From JAWOGN01 sp046496815 (GTDB taxonomy: Bacteria > Desulfobacterota > DSM-4660 > Desulfatiglandales > Desulfatiglandaceae), in assembly GCA_046496815.1 (NCBI GenBank), contig JAWOGN010000032.1, forward strand, positions 1 to 8,413: a stretch of 8,413 bases of DNA, written 5' to 3'. This document shows positions 1 to 5,528 of the stretch, piece after piece. Under the pieces are notes generated by a model, which worked only from the letters and a program-made list of their open reading frames with translations, was not told the DNA's origin and searched no databases. Each line of letters opens with the position of its first letter. The stretch's first letter is position 1. The translations under genes were made by a program, and so were the position numbers.

Positions 1-652
1 CATCATCAAAGTCGTAAGAGAGATTTAGAGGAAGCCCCGAGGACTTGAGGGCCAGAAACAGGTGTTCAATCACGTGACCGGTATCAAGCAGGTGGTACCG
101 ATAAGCTCGGCCCCGATATTTCCATGCGCTGCGGAAAAAAATCGCAGAAAAAAAGAAGGTCAGCGCCGGGGTGGCTGAGCGCGGCATCTGCGTCGCATCG
201 GACACCACGTCGGAAAAATCTCCCCTGCGTAGAAGCGCAAGACCGTGATGTGCAATCGAGAAGTGGTAAAGACCATCGGCCACGCCGTCAACCCCGAGAG
301 ACCCTAGGTAGATCTCGGTGGGGTAGAGGGCTCCTGCGGAAGCCGCACTGCGGTAATAGAAGTCTCCTCCAGGATGGCGAGCTTTTGCGGTCAGACTGTA
401 TGTCAAGCGCAGCGTGCGCGACAGGTCCGTTTTTGAAAGGGTTCGGGATGTAATGCATTCAGGGTCTTCTTGGCGCAATAAGCTCGACAGTTGTATTTCA
501 GGGAAGTGGACTTCTCTGGGAAGCTCGTTGGGCGTGATCCCGGGGTATGTCTTGAAAACCGTCGGTTGATCTTCCCAATTGAGGGAGTGTCCCGACATCT
601 TGTAGCGGTCGTAACCGGTTTTCTCGTGGTACTGGAATGCGTTGATCGTCAT
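1..652 (-). CDS. SagB/ThcOx-type nitroreductase family protein (partial, C-terminus beyond left edge)
   Basis: The reading frame is open from an ATG at 652 down to the window edge, giving 217 residues, so the C-terminus is missing. The start is supported by a GAGG Shine-Dalgarno motif about 5 nt upstream. The N-terminus has the pattern typical of SagB-type dehydrogenases: a YHEKTGYDR segment (residues 8-16), HSLNWEDQP (22-30) and VFKTYPG (32-38). The core FMN-binding signature RSAASAGALYPTEIYL is at 101-116, followed by DGLYHF (126-131) and YRGRAYRYHLLDTGHVIEHL (179-198), the helix that packs near the flavin in this fold. Family members are FMN-dependent oxidoreductases. Some oxidise azoline rings in RiPP biosynthesis, but many stand-alone members have no known substrate, and no RiPP cyclase or precursor is visible here. 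It lies 83 bp downstream of the flavoprotein on the same strand and is probably co-transcribed with it. Family assignment is firm; substrate is unknown. Confidence 0.9.
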   Translation of the reverse strand, partial: MTINAFQYHEKTGYDRYKMSGHSLNWEDQPTVFKTYPGITPNELPREVHFPEIQLSSLLRQEDPECITSRTLSKTDLSRTLRLTYSLTAKARHPGGDFYYRSAASAGALYPTEIYLGSLGVDGVADGLYHFSIAHHGLALLRRGDFSDVVSDATQMPRSATPALTFFFSAIFFRSAWKYRGRAYRYHLLDTGHVIEHLFLALKSSGLPLNLSYDFDD

Positions 653-735
653 TACTTCCTCATTTTTTTATTCGGGTTGGCTTTTCCTCTAAAAAAGTCC
701 GATCTTTCCTTTTTTTTGGAGCGGCGCACCTGCTC

Positions 736-1938
736 CTAATTCCAGAGCCCCTCAAAATCAAAATCTTTCGATAAGATCTGATCCTTAACCCGGGAAATGT
801 CCGCCTTTTCCGACATAAGCTTGGTCACCTTATTGAAAGCATTCGTGTCTCCCAACATGATACACCCGACAATTTGATTGTTTTCGAAAACAGCTTTCCG
901 GTAGATGTTTTCACCGGTGACCACGCGGGATTCAAGTTCGTTTTCAGCATCGATATTTCCGGCCGAAGCCAAATCGACTCCCACCACCTTCAATGTGTTG
1001 GCCATGGTGGTTCCGCTGTAAGCCATGCTTCCGCCGGCCATATTCGTCCCGGCTATTTTCCCCTGTTCCATGGCCGCGGGCCAAATTCCATACGGCAAGC
1101 CATTGAACTCGGCAACATCGCCTGCGGCATAAATGTCAGGTTGGTTGGTCCGGAGGTGCTCGTCCACTCTGATGCCCTTGTCATGTTCCAGTCCGAGCGG
1201 CTCCGCCAGCTCCATATTGGGTCGCACGCCCGCAGATATGACGACCATTTCGGAATTCAGCGTTTCTCCACCCTCCAACAACACTCCGGACACCCGGTCA
1301 TTTCCTGTTATCTCCTGTGTTTTGGCTCCCAAACTAAAAGAAAACCCCATGTTTTCCATGGTATCTTGAAGCATTTTCGCGCCATCCACATCCAGTTGCC
1401 GGGGCAGCAGTCTCGGGAAAAATTCAACGATCGTGACACGCTTCCCCAGTTTGCGAAGGGCGTTTCCCGCCTCAAGTCCCAGCAGGCCGCCCCCGATGAG
1501 GACCACATCGTTCATGCCTTCGGCCCACGCAGAAATGTCACGGGCATCCTGTATGCTTCGGAGGGCGAACACGCCTTTTTTTTCAGACCCGTGTATGGGC
1601 GGAATGAACGAATGACTTCCCGTAGCAACCATGAGGGAATCGTAAGTAAATCTTTGGTTGTTTTCGGTGCGCAGGACTTTTTCCTTCGGTTCCGCTCCCA
1701 CAATGCGCGTGCCCAGCTTGAGATCGATTCGCTGCTCCTCATACCACTGTGTATGCTTCGCGACGAGCGCGTCTTCAGCGATATCCCCTGCCAGGAAATC
1801 ATTCAGCCTGATTCGCCAATAAAATGGGAAATTTTCATCCGTCAGGATTGTGACGGTTCCCGCGCTGTCCTGCTTGCGGATATGCTCGGCAGCCGTGGTG
1901 CCCGCCACTCCATTTCCAACAATGAGGTAGTTTTTCAT
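736..1938 (-). CDS. FAD-dependent NAD(P)H oxidoreductase, rubredoxin-reductase / NirB-N-terminal type
   Basis: This is a 400-residue class-I pyridine nucleotide oxidoreductase. The start chosen is the ATG at 1938, because the dinucleotide-binding fold begins immediately (MKNYLIVGNGVAG) and a GGGGA ribosome site lies 8 nt upstream. The frame continues upstream to an ATG at 2019, but those 27 residues look non-conserved. The first GxGxxG (FAD) is at 8-13, the ATG motif at 105-107, the second GxGxxG (NADH) at 149-154 with an acidic E172 after the second beta strand, which suggests NADH over NADPH, and the FAD-contacting IYAAGDVAEF at 269-278. There is no CxxC redox disulfide, and C359 is the only cysteine, so it is not a thioredoxin- or lipoamide-reductase type. 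This matches NADH:rubredoxin oxidoreductases and the N-terminal half of NirB-like proteins. It may pass electrons from NADH to a rubredoxin for peroxide or oxygen reduction. That is an inference strengthened by the divergent rubrerythrin-like gene; the partner is not in the window. Confidence 0.92.
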   Translation of the reverse strand: MKNYLIVGNGVAGTTAAEHIRKQDSAGTVTILTDENFPFYWRIRLNDFLAGDIAEDALVAKHTQWYEEQRIDLKLGTRIVGAEPKEKVLRTENNQRFTYDSLMVATGSHSFIPPIHGSEKKGVFALRSIQDARDISAWAEGMNDVVLIGGGLLGLEAGNALRKLGKRVTIVEFFPRLLPRQLDVDGAKMLQDTMENMGFSFSLGAKTQEITGNDRVSGVLLEGGETLNSEMVVISAGVRPNMELAEPLGLEHDKGIRVDEHLRTNQPDIYAAGDVAEFNGLPYGIWPAAMEQGKIAGTNMAGGSMAYSGTTMANTLKVVGVDLASAGNIDAENELESRVVTGENIYRKAVFENNQIVGCIMLGDTNAFNKVTKLMSEKADISRVKDQILSKDFDFEGLWN

Positions 1939-2070
1939 GTGCGTCTTCCCCTTTCGTGTGCATTTGTGAAGCAATTCAAAACAACGGGTGGCCTTGATTT
2001 CCGCTGCTTTTGCGCACACCGCCGATCTCCGGTGTGCGGCTGCGAAAAAACCGGCAACTCAAAACCGATA

Positions 2071-2098
2071 TATTTATCAAAGACACATCGGCGGTCAA
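2071..2098 (-). promoter_or_regulatory. Possible sigma70-type promoter for the flavoprotein gene
   Basis: On the minus strand TTGACC (2098-2093) is followed after 16 nt by TAAATA (2076-2071). The -35 is good and the -10 poor, about half matching. It would give a leader of roughly 125 nt before the ATG at 1938. It sits within the inverted repeat TATCAAAG/CTTTGATA (2075-2115). Evidence is pattern matching only. Confidence 0.3.
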
Positions 2099-2115
2099 TC
2101 AAAATGCCTTTGATA
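2075..2115. repeat. Inverted repeat TATCAAAG...CTTTGATA in the divergent spacer
   Basis: TATCAAAG (2075-2082) and CTTTGATA (2108-2115) form a perfect 8-bp inverted repeat with 33 bp between equivalent positions, about three helical turns. It straddles the candidate -35 of the minus-strand flavoprotein gene, so it could be a regulator-binding site. I do not recognise it as a known operator. Confidence 0.4.
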
Positions 2116-2212
2116 TCTTAATGGTAAATGCAGAATTCACAAGGCGTATTCTTTTCTTTTTTTCGCAGAGGCCGTGCATTGCATTTCACGTTTCGTGGGT
2201 TATATTCAATTT

Positions 2213-2225
2213 ATTATTCAATAAT
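2213..2225. promoter_or_regulatory. AT-rich palindrome, candidate Fur/PerR-family operator
   Basis: ATTATT-C-AATAAT is a perfect 6-1-6 palindrome. Its layout and composition resemble the PerR/Fur-family box (7-1-7, TTATAAT-n-ATTATAA). It lies about 50 bp upstream of the -35 of the rubrerythrin-like gene, further than a simple repressor site usually is. Rubrerythrins are classical PerR targets in some anaerobes, so the link is plausible, but an AT-rich stretch can produce such a palindrome by chance. Confidence 0.3.
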
Positions 2226-2274
2226 TAATTGCCTGTATGCACTGAGCGCCCTCGGGATCCGGCCGCCGCGGGTT

Positions 2275-2303
2275 TTGACATGCAAACTTTTATACGTTAG
2301 TAT
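2275..2303 (+). promoter_or_regulatory. Sigma70-like promoter of the rubrerythrin-like gene
   Basis: A perfect TTGACA (2275-2280) is followed after exactly 17 nt by TAGTAT (2298-2303, 4 of 6 consensus bases). Transcription would begin near 2310, leaving a short leader of about 27 nt with AAGGAGG at 2325-2331, five bases before the ATG at 2337. Strong promoter and strong ribosome site predict high expression. Confidence 0.7.
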
Positions 2304-2336
2304 CATCCCCAATGCCACGATGAGAAGGAGGAAGTT

Positions 2337-2792
2337 ATGGTGTTTGAATCTTTTGAAGAAATCATGGATTACGCGATAAGCAAGGAGAAAGAGGCGGCAG
2401 CCTTCTATGAGGAGGCGAGCAAGCAAGAGCATTATTCAGGTGCCCAGGAGATTTTCGCCGGGTTTGCCAAAGAAGAACGGAAACATCAAGATATGTTAAA
2501 ACATTTTTCTAAAGAGAATGTTGAACATTACAAAATCCAAAAGATTCCGGATCTAAAGCGAAGTGATTACCTCGTAGACTTGACTTATGAACCTGGGATG
2601 GCGTATGCGGACATCCTGAGACTTGCGATGAAACGCGAAGAAAAAGCCTTTAAGTTTTACAAGGACTTCAGCGAAAGAACGGAAACCGACACCCATCAAA
2701 AACTGTTTCAAGTTCTGTCTCAAGAAGAAGCCAAGCATAAGTTGAAACTGGAAACCATGCTGGATGACTATCTGGCGGAGATGGGAGACTGA
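2337..2792 (+). CDS. Rubrerythrin/ferritin-like diiron protein without rubredoxin domain
   Basis: This 151-residue, four-helix-bundle-like protein has the diiron ligand pattern of the rubrerythrin family. The two halves carry matching motifs: E17 in EKEAAAFY and E47xxH50 in EERKH in the first, E101 in EEKAFKFY and E131xxH134 in EEAKHK in the second. The rubredoxin-like C-terminal Cys4 iron site of classical rubrerythrin is absent and there are no cysteines at all, so it would need an external electron donor. Such proteins reduce hydrogen peroxide or handle iron in the cytoplasm of anaerobes. Start at 2337 is set by AAGGAGG five bases upstream. It is divergent from a rubredoxin-reductase-like flavoprotein, which supports a role in oxidative-stress defence. 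An iron-storage role cannot be excluded. Confidence 0.88.
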   Translation: MVFESFEEIMDYAISKEKEAAAFYEEASKQEHYSGAQEIFAGFAKEERKHQDMLKHFSKENVEHYKIQKIPDLKRSDYLVDLTYEPGMAYADILRLAMKREEKAFKFYKDFSERTETDTHQKLFQVLSQEEAKHKLKLETMLDDYLAEMGD

Positions 2793-2888
2793 TTCGCAGG
2801 CATGATGATGCGTGTTCAAAAGCCCTAGGTCGACCATCGCCTATTCCATTCGTAACGCGCCGCACGGGCCGAAGATAGAAACGTCAGC

Positions 2889-3869
2889 ATGAACAGTCAA
2901 CTCCAGACGAATGCCCACCCCGTCCAGACAGTACAAAAACCTTCATGGGTCCGGAGGTGGTGGACCGCAACCCGGGCGTTCGCATTGCCCGCATCGACCA
3001 TGTCCGCCATTTTCGGTACCGTGCTGGCAGTAGCGTATGGAGAAGCCCGGGGGAACTTCCCCCTTTTTCTGGCAGCTTTGGTCGGCATGGCGCTTCTTCA
3101 CACCGGCGCAAATCTTCTCAACGATGTGTACGATTTCAAACGGGGTATAGACCGGCAGGTAAACCCGGTCAGTGGTTCGGTCGTGAGAGGCTGGATCACG
3201 CTCCGTGAAGCCCTGTTCGCAGGCTGGGTGTTCATGATTACCGGATCGCTCTTGGGGCTATACATCTTCAGCCAAGTTGGGATGCCGATTCTGTGGATCG
3301 GAATGGCCGGTGTGGGAATCGGCGTTTTATACACGTGGGGACCATTCCCGTTAAAATTCAACGCGTTGGGTGACCTGGCGGTCTTTTTGAACTTCGGTAT
3401 CCTCGGAAGCCTCGGCGCATGGACGGTTCAAACCGGCGGCATTTCCTGGGTCCCCGTGATCTGGGCGGTTCCCATGTCCCTGCTTGTTGTTGGGATTTTG
3501 CACGCCAATAACTGGCGTGACATCCGGAGCGACGCCCGCGGAGGCATCCGCACCATGGCCGGCCTGCTCGGTGACACCAGGTCGGAAGGATACTATTCTT
3601 TCTTGCTTTTCGCGCCGTTTGCTTTGATTGCATTGTTCATTTCGGTTCCCAGAGTGCTCGGGATCGGGCCGGAAATGCCCGTAACGTTTCTATTGACACT
3701 TCCGGCACTGCCTTTGGCGCACAGGCTGATAAAAAAAAGCAAAAGACGCAACAACCCAAAAAGCCGGCACCAGTTCCTTGCCCTTGATGGCGCAACGGCT
3801 CAACTGAATTTATTGTTCGGTGTGCTTTGTGTTGTCGCACTCGGGCTCCATGCACTGATCCGCGGCTAA
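2889..3869 (+). CDS. menA: UbiA-family prenyltransferase, MenA-like (1,4-dihydroxy-2-naphthoate polyprenyltransferase)
   Basis: A 326-residue integral membrane protein with about eight or nine hydrophobic segments between residue 38 and the C-terminus. Both aspartate-rich motifs of the UbiA superfamily are present: N75xxNDxxD82 (NLLNDVYDFKRGID, 75-88) and a second site at N207-D215 (NNWRDIRSD), followed by RTMAGLLG (221-228). They bind Mg-prenyl diphosphate. The NDVYDFKRGID and NNWRDI..D..GGIRTMA forms are closer to MenA than to ubiquinone UbiA or heme O synthase, so I infer a role in menaquinone formation. Other UbiA-family substrates remain possible because no men or mqn gene flanks it. The start at 2889 lacks a clear Shine-Dalgarno sequence, but the conserved N-terminal segment near 24-45 must be included. 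The gene begins 96 bp after the rubrerythrin-like gene with no obvious terminator between, so read-through is likely. Confidence 0.82.
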   Translation: MNSQLQTNAHPVQTVQKPSWVRRWWTATRAFALPASTMSAIFGTVLAVAYGEARGNFPLFLAALVGMALLHTGANLLNDVYDFKRGIDRQVNPVSGSVVRGWITLREALFAGWVFMITGSLLGLYIFSQVGMPILWIGMAGVGIGVLYTWGPFPLKFNALGDLAVFLNFGILGSLGAWTVQTGGISWVPVIWAVPMSLLVVGILHANNWRDIRSDARGGIRTMAGLLGDTRSEGYYSFLLFAPFALIALFISVPRVLGIGPEMPVTFLLTLPALPLAHRLIKKSKRRNNPKSRHQFLALDGATAQLNLLFGVLCVVALGLHALIRG

Positions 3870-3951
3870 GCGCTTATCCCGCGAGCATTGAATTTCGGGC
3901 CACTTCAAGCGTCCCCGGATGTATGCGTGTTTGCTTTATGGAGGAAGACAT

Positions 3952-3987
3952 ATGAATAAGTCGCAAAATGAACTGGATTTTTCTTGA
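3952..3987 (+). CDS. Possible 11-residue leader peptide or gene remnant
   Basis: ATG at 3952 is preceded by GGAGG (3940-3944) at a 7-nt spacing, as good a ribosome site as any in the window. The frame encodes MNKSQNELDFS and stops at TGA 3985-3987. A perfect 8-bp hairpin starts six bases later. It may be a short leader peptide, or the surviving start of a deleted gene. No conserved family is recognisable. Confidence 0.3.
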   Translation: MNKSQNELDFS

Positions 3988-3992
3988 CTTAA

Positions 3993-4020
3993 AGGGCTTT
4001 TTCACGTTCCATAAAGCCCT
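3993..4020. repeat. Hairpin after the tiny ORF
   Basis: AGGGCTTT (3993-4000) pairs perfectly with AAAGCCCT (4013-4020) around a 12-nt loop. No run of T follows on either strand, so it is not a canonical intrinsic terminator. It could be a leader hairpin or processing site. Confidence 0.45.
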
Positions 4021-4247
4021 GGGAGGCTGTCCGAGAATCCTCGCTTTATATGAATTAATTCGAGTCCGGGTTTATCGCATGGAGACACCACGCAAGATGT
4101 GCCGACCCATTTCCTGACAGGACATTCATCGTCGTGTCGGGATCCGAAACGCTGAATCCAAAAGCCGAGAACTTTATGCCGAGAAGGTGAAGCGCGTCGG
4201 TTTAAATTTCTCTCACCTTCCGGGAATTTAATGAAACAGGAGGAAGC

Positions 4248-4724
4248 ATGAAAGCGCTGACCGCAAAGGACATTATGACCCAAGATGTGTTGGTGGTAAG
4301 AGCAGATTGGTCCTTGGAGCGACTCGCGGATTTTTTCGTTGAGAATTCCATTTCGGGTGCGCCGGTCGCGTCAGAGGATGGAAAATTGATCGGTGTGGTG
4401 TCGGTGACCGACCTCCTCCTGAAAGGCACGCTGCCGGTAAAAGCACCGCAGTCCCATGAACCCCATGAGTACTATCTTCAAACGTTGGATCACCGGTACG
4501 GACGGGAGGAGCTTGCATCCTTTCAGGTGGGGGGAGAGCCGATCATAACGGTCCATGACATTATGACCCCCACGATCTATAAAGTTAAGGAAGATACGGG
4601 GGTCAAGGCGGTGGCCGAGCTGATGTTCAGGAGTCGTATCCATCGAGTTTTCGTAACCCGTGATGAAGAGGTCGTCGGCATCATCGCGACGCCGGACATG
4701 TTGAAGGTTCTCATGAATATGTGA
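4248..4724 (+). CDS. Two-CBS-domain protein
   Basis: A 158-residue protein made of a pair of CBS domains and little else. The first spans about 1-60 (DIMTQDV at 8-14, ENSISGAPVASEDGKLIGVVSVTDLL at 32-57). A linker rich in H, E and Y follows (61-96), then a second CBS from 97 to the end (DIMTPTI at 104-110, RIHRVFVT at 130-137, GIIATPDMLKVL at 144-155). CBS pairs (Bateman modules) bind adenosine nucleotides or related ligands and usually sense energy state. With no fused effector domain the regulated target is unknown. The start at 4248 is set by AGGAGG at 4238-4243. The neighbours do not reveal a partner. Confidence 0.9.
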   Translation: MKALTAKDIMTQDVLVVRADWSLERLADFFVENSISGAPVASEDGKLIGVVSVTDLLLKGTLPVKAPQSHEPHEYYLQTLDHRYGREELASFQVGGEPIITVHDIMTPTIYKVKEDTGVKAVAELMFRSRIHRVFVTRDEEVVGIIATPDMLKVLMNM

Positions 4725-4806
4725 CGGATGGAAAGGCACCCGGAGAAGACGGATGCAAAAATCAGGACATAAGATGCTCTGCGTATTCCCAGTGCGCAAT
4801 TTTTTA

Positions 4807-4834
4807 TTGACATTGAGTGTTAAATGTTTAATAT
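4807..4834 (+). promoter_or_regulatory. Sigma70-like promoter of the cold-shock gene
   Basis: Perfect TTGACA (4807-4812), a 16-nt spacer, and TAATAT (4829-4834) in a very AT-rich context. Start near 4841 would leave a leader of about 130 nt before the ATG at 4974, which fits the long structured leaders of cold-shock mRNAs. Confidence 0.65.
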
Positions 4835-4973
4835 TTTGATTGCTTTTAAAATTTAATCGGACGACTCACATTTAGTTGTTTCGCAGGTTGATATTCGGTC
4901 AAAACTTTTTCTTTTGCCATCAAGGCGACCTGAGTTTTAGGAGCATCAATTTTTAAGAAAGGAGGTCCGCCCT

Positions 4974-5174
4974 ATGGCAGAAGGAACCGTCAAGTGGTTT
5001 AGTGACAAAAAAGGATTCGGCTTTATCGAGCAAAACGAGGGTGGTGACGTATTCGTTCATCACTCAGACATCAATATGTCCGGATTCAAAAGTCTCGATG
5101 AGGGTGACCGGGTGAGCTTCGAAGTTGAAGAGGGTACCCGCGGCCCTGCGGCCAAAAACGTCACCAGATTGTAG
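4974..5174 (+). CDS. cspA: CspA-family cold-shock protein
   Basis: A 66-residue single cold-shock domain, the usual family length. The N-terminus MAEGTVKWF is typical. RNP1 is KGFGFI (13-18), RNP2 is VFVHH (26-30), and the fold ends with GPAAKNVTRL. These proteins bind single-stranded RNA and act as RNA chaperones in the cytoplasm. AAAGGAGGT at 4958-4966 gives a very strong ribosome site for the start at 4974. The gene appears monocistronic, with its own promoter upstream and a strong terminator 20 bp past the stop. The symbol marks the family only; which paralogue it is cannot be told from this window. Confidence 0.95.
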   Translation: MAEGTVKWFSDKKGFGFIEQNEGGDVFVHHSDINMSGFKSLDEGDRVSFEVEEGTRGPAAKNVTRL

Positions 5175-5194
5175 TTTTGAGAACAGATCTGTTG

Positions 5195-5234
5195 AGGGCA
5201 TCTCGTAGGGGCGAGACGAGATGCCCTTTTGTTT
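5195..5234 (+). terminator. Intrinsic terminator of the cold-shock gene
   Basis: AGGGCATCTCGT (5195-5206) pairs perfectly with ACGAGATGCCCT (5216-5227) across a 9-nt loop and runs into TTTTGTTT. The stem is 12 bp and GC-rich at its base. It lies 20 bp past the stop codon. Confidence 0.88.
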
Positions 5235-5314
5235 AGATGAAAGTCTCGAACCAGGCAGATGAAGCGACTGCAAGGATTCAGACTTACAAACTATGCGAAA
5301 TCGTATTTGATGAA

Positions 5315-5483
5315 CGCGTAAAAAGTCGAAAATCATTGCTTTCCGTCGATCCGGTCCCGCATCACGTGCGGAATAGGCTATAGCCGTAGTCCAATTTTTT
5401 CAGACAGCAAAGGAGGCCCTGGACTTCGGTTGAAGATCCCGTATTCATCGGGCCCGACACCGGAGTGACGGCTTCTTTACGAG
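5315..5483. repeat. Degenerate palindromic intergenic element upstream of the S1 gene
   Basis: CGCGTAAAAAGTCG (5315-5328) and, about 150 bp away in inverted orientation, CGGCTTCTTTACGAG (5469-5483) share a CGTAAA.AAG.CG-like core with one gap and mismatches. Between them are CCGCA/TGCGG (5357-5371), GGCTATAGCC (5376-5385) and other palindromes. From memory, intergenic repeats with CGTAAAAAGTC ends and an internal GTCATTCCGG-like core are common in Desulfobacterota genomes, and the reverse strand here reads CGTCACTCCGG. I take this as a decayed copy. No coding potential is visible in the 5235-5528 spacer. Confidence 0.4.
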
Positions 5484-5528
5484 ACTTACCTATTCGCCAA
5501 TTGAAATAGTCAGGGGGTATGGCCGCAA

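Larger units (their letters stand above)
3870..4247. other. Spacer between the prenyltransferase and CBS genes
   Basis: This 378-bp stretch has no convincing long gene. It holds a tiny ORF with a strong ribosome site (3952-3987), a hairpin right after it (3993-4020), and an 8-bp inverted repeat GAAGGTGA/TCACCTTC (4183-4190 and 4213-4220) close upstream of the CBS gene's ribosome site. A 10-base palindrome, TAAGCGCTTA (3867-3876), overlaps the prenyltransferase stop codon. A minus-strand frame across 4002-4283 has no recognisable protein features. Confidence 0.6.

Noticed and set aside
124..739. Two plus-strand frames (124-453 and 491-739)
   Set aside because: The first, and most of the second, lie antisense to the SagB-type gene. 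They have no ribosome sites or family features.
874..2121. 415-codon plus-strand frame
   Set aside because: It is antisense to the flavoprotein, which has complete FAD and NADH motifs. The plus-strand translation shows no family features.
4183..4220. Inverted repeat GAAGGTGA/TCACCTTC upstream of the CBS gene
   Set aside because: An 8-bp stem with a 22-nt loop, ending 17 bp before the ribosome site and without other support, can arise by chance. It is mentioned only in the spacer description.
4002..4283. 93-codon minus-strand frame in the spacer before the CBS gene
   Set aside because: It overlaps the CBS gene start and has no recognisable domain and no convincing ribosome site.
4269..4569. 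Identical 13-mer GACATTATGACCC in both CBS domains (4269-4281 and 4557-4569)
   Set aside because: Both copies encode the conserved DIMT motif of CBS domains, so this is not a separate repeat.
4780..4807. Possible terminator after the CBS gene (TGCG...CGCA followed by T6)
   Set aside because: The stem has only about four base pairs, too weak to call.
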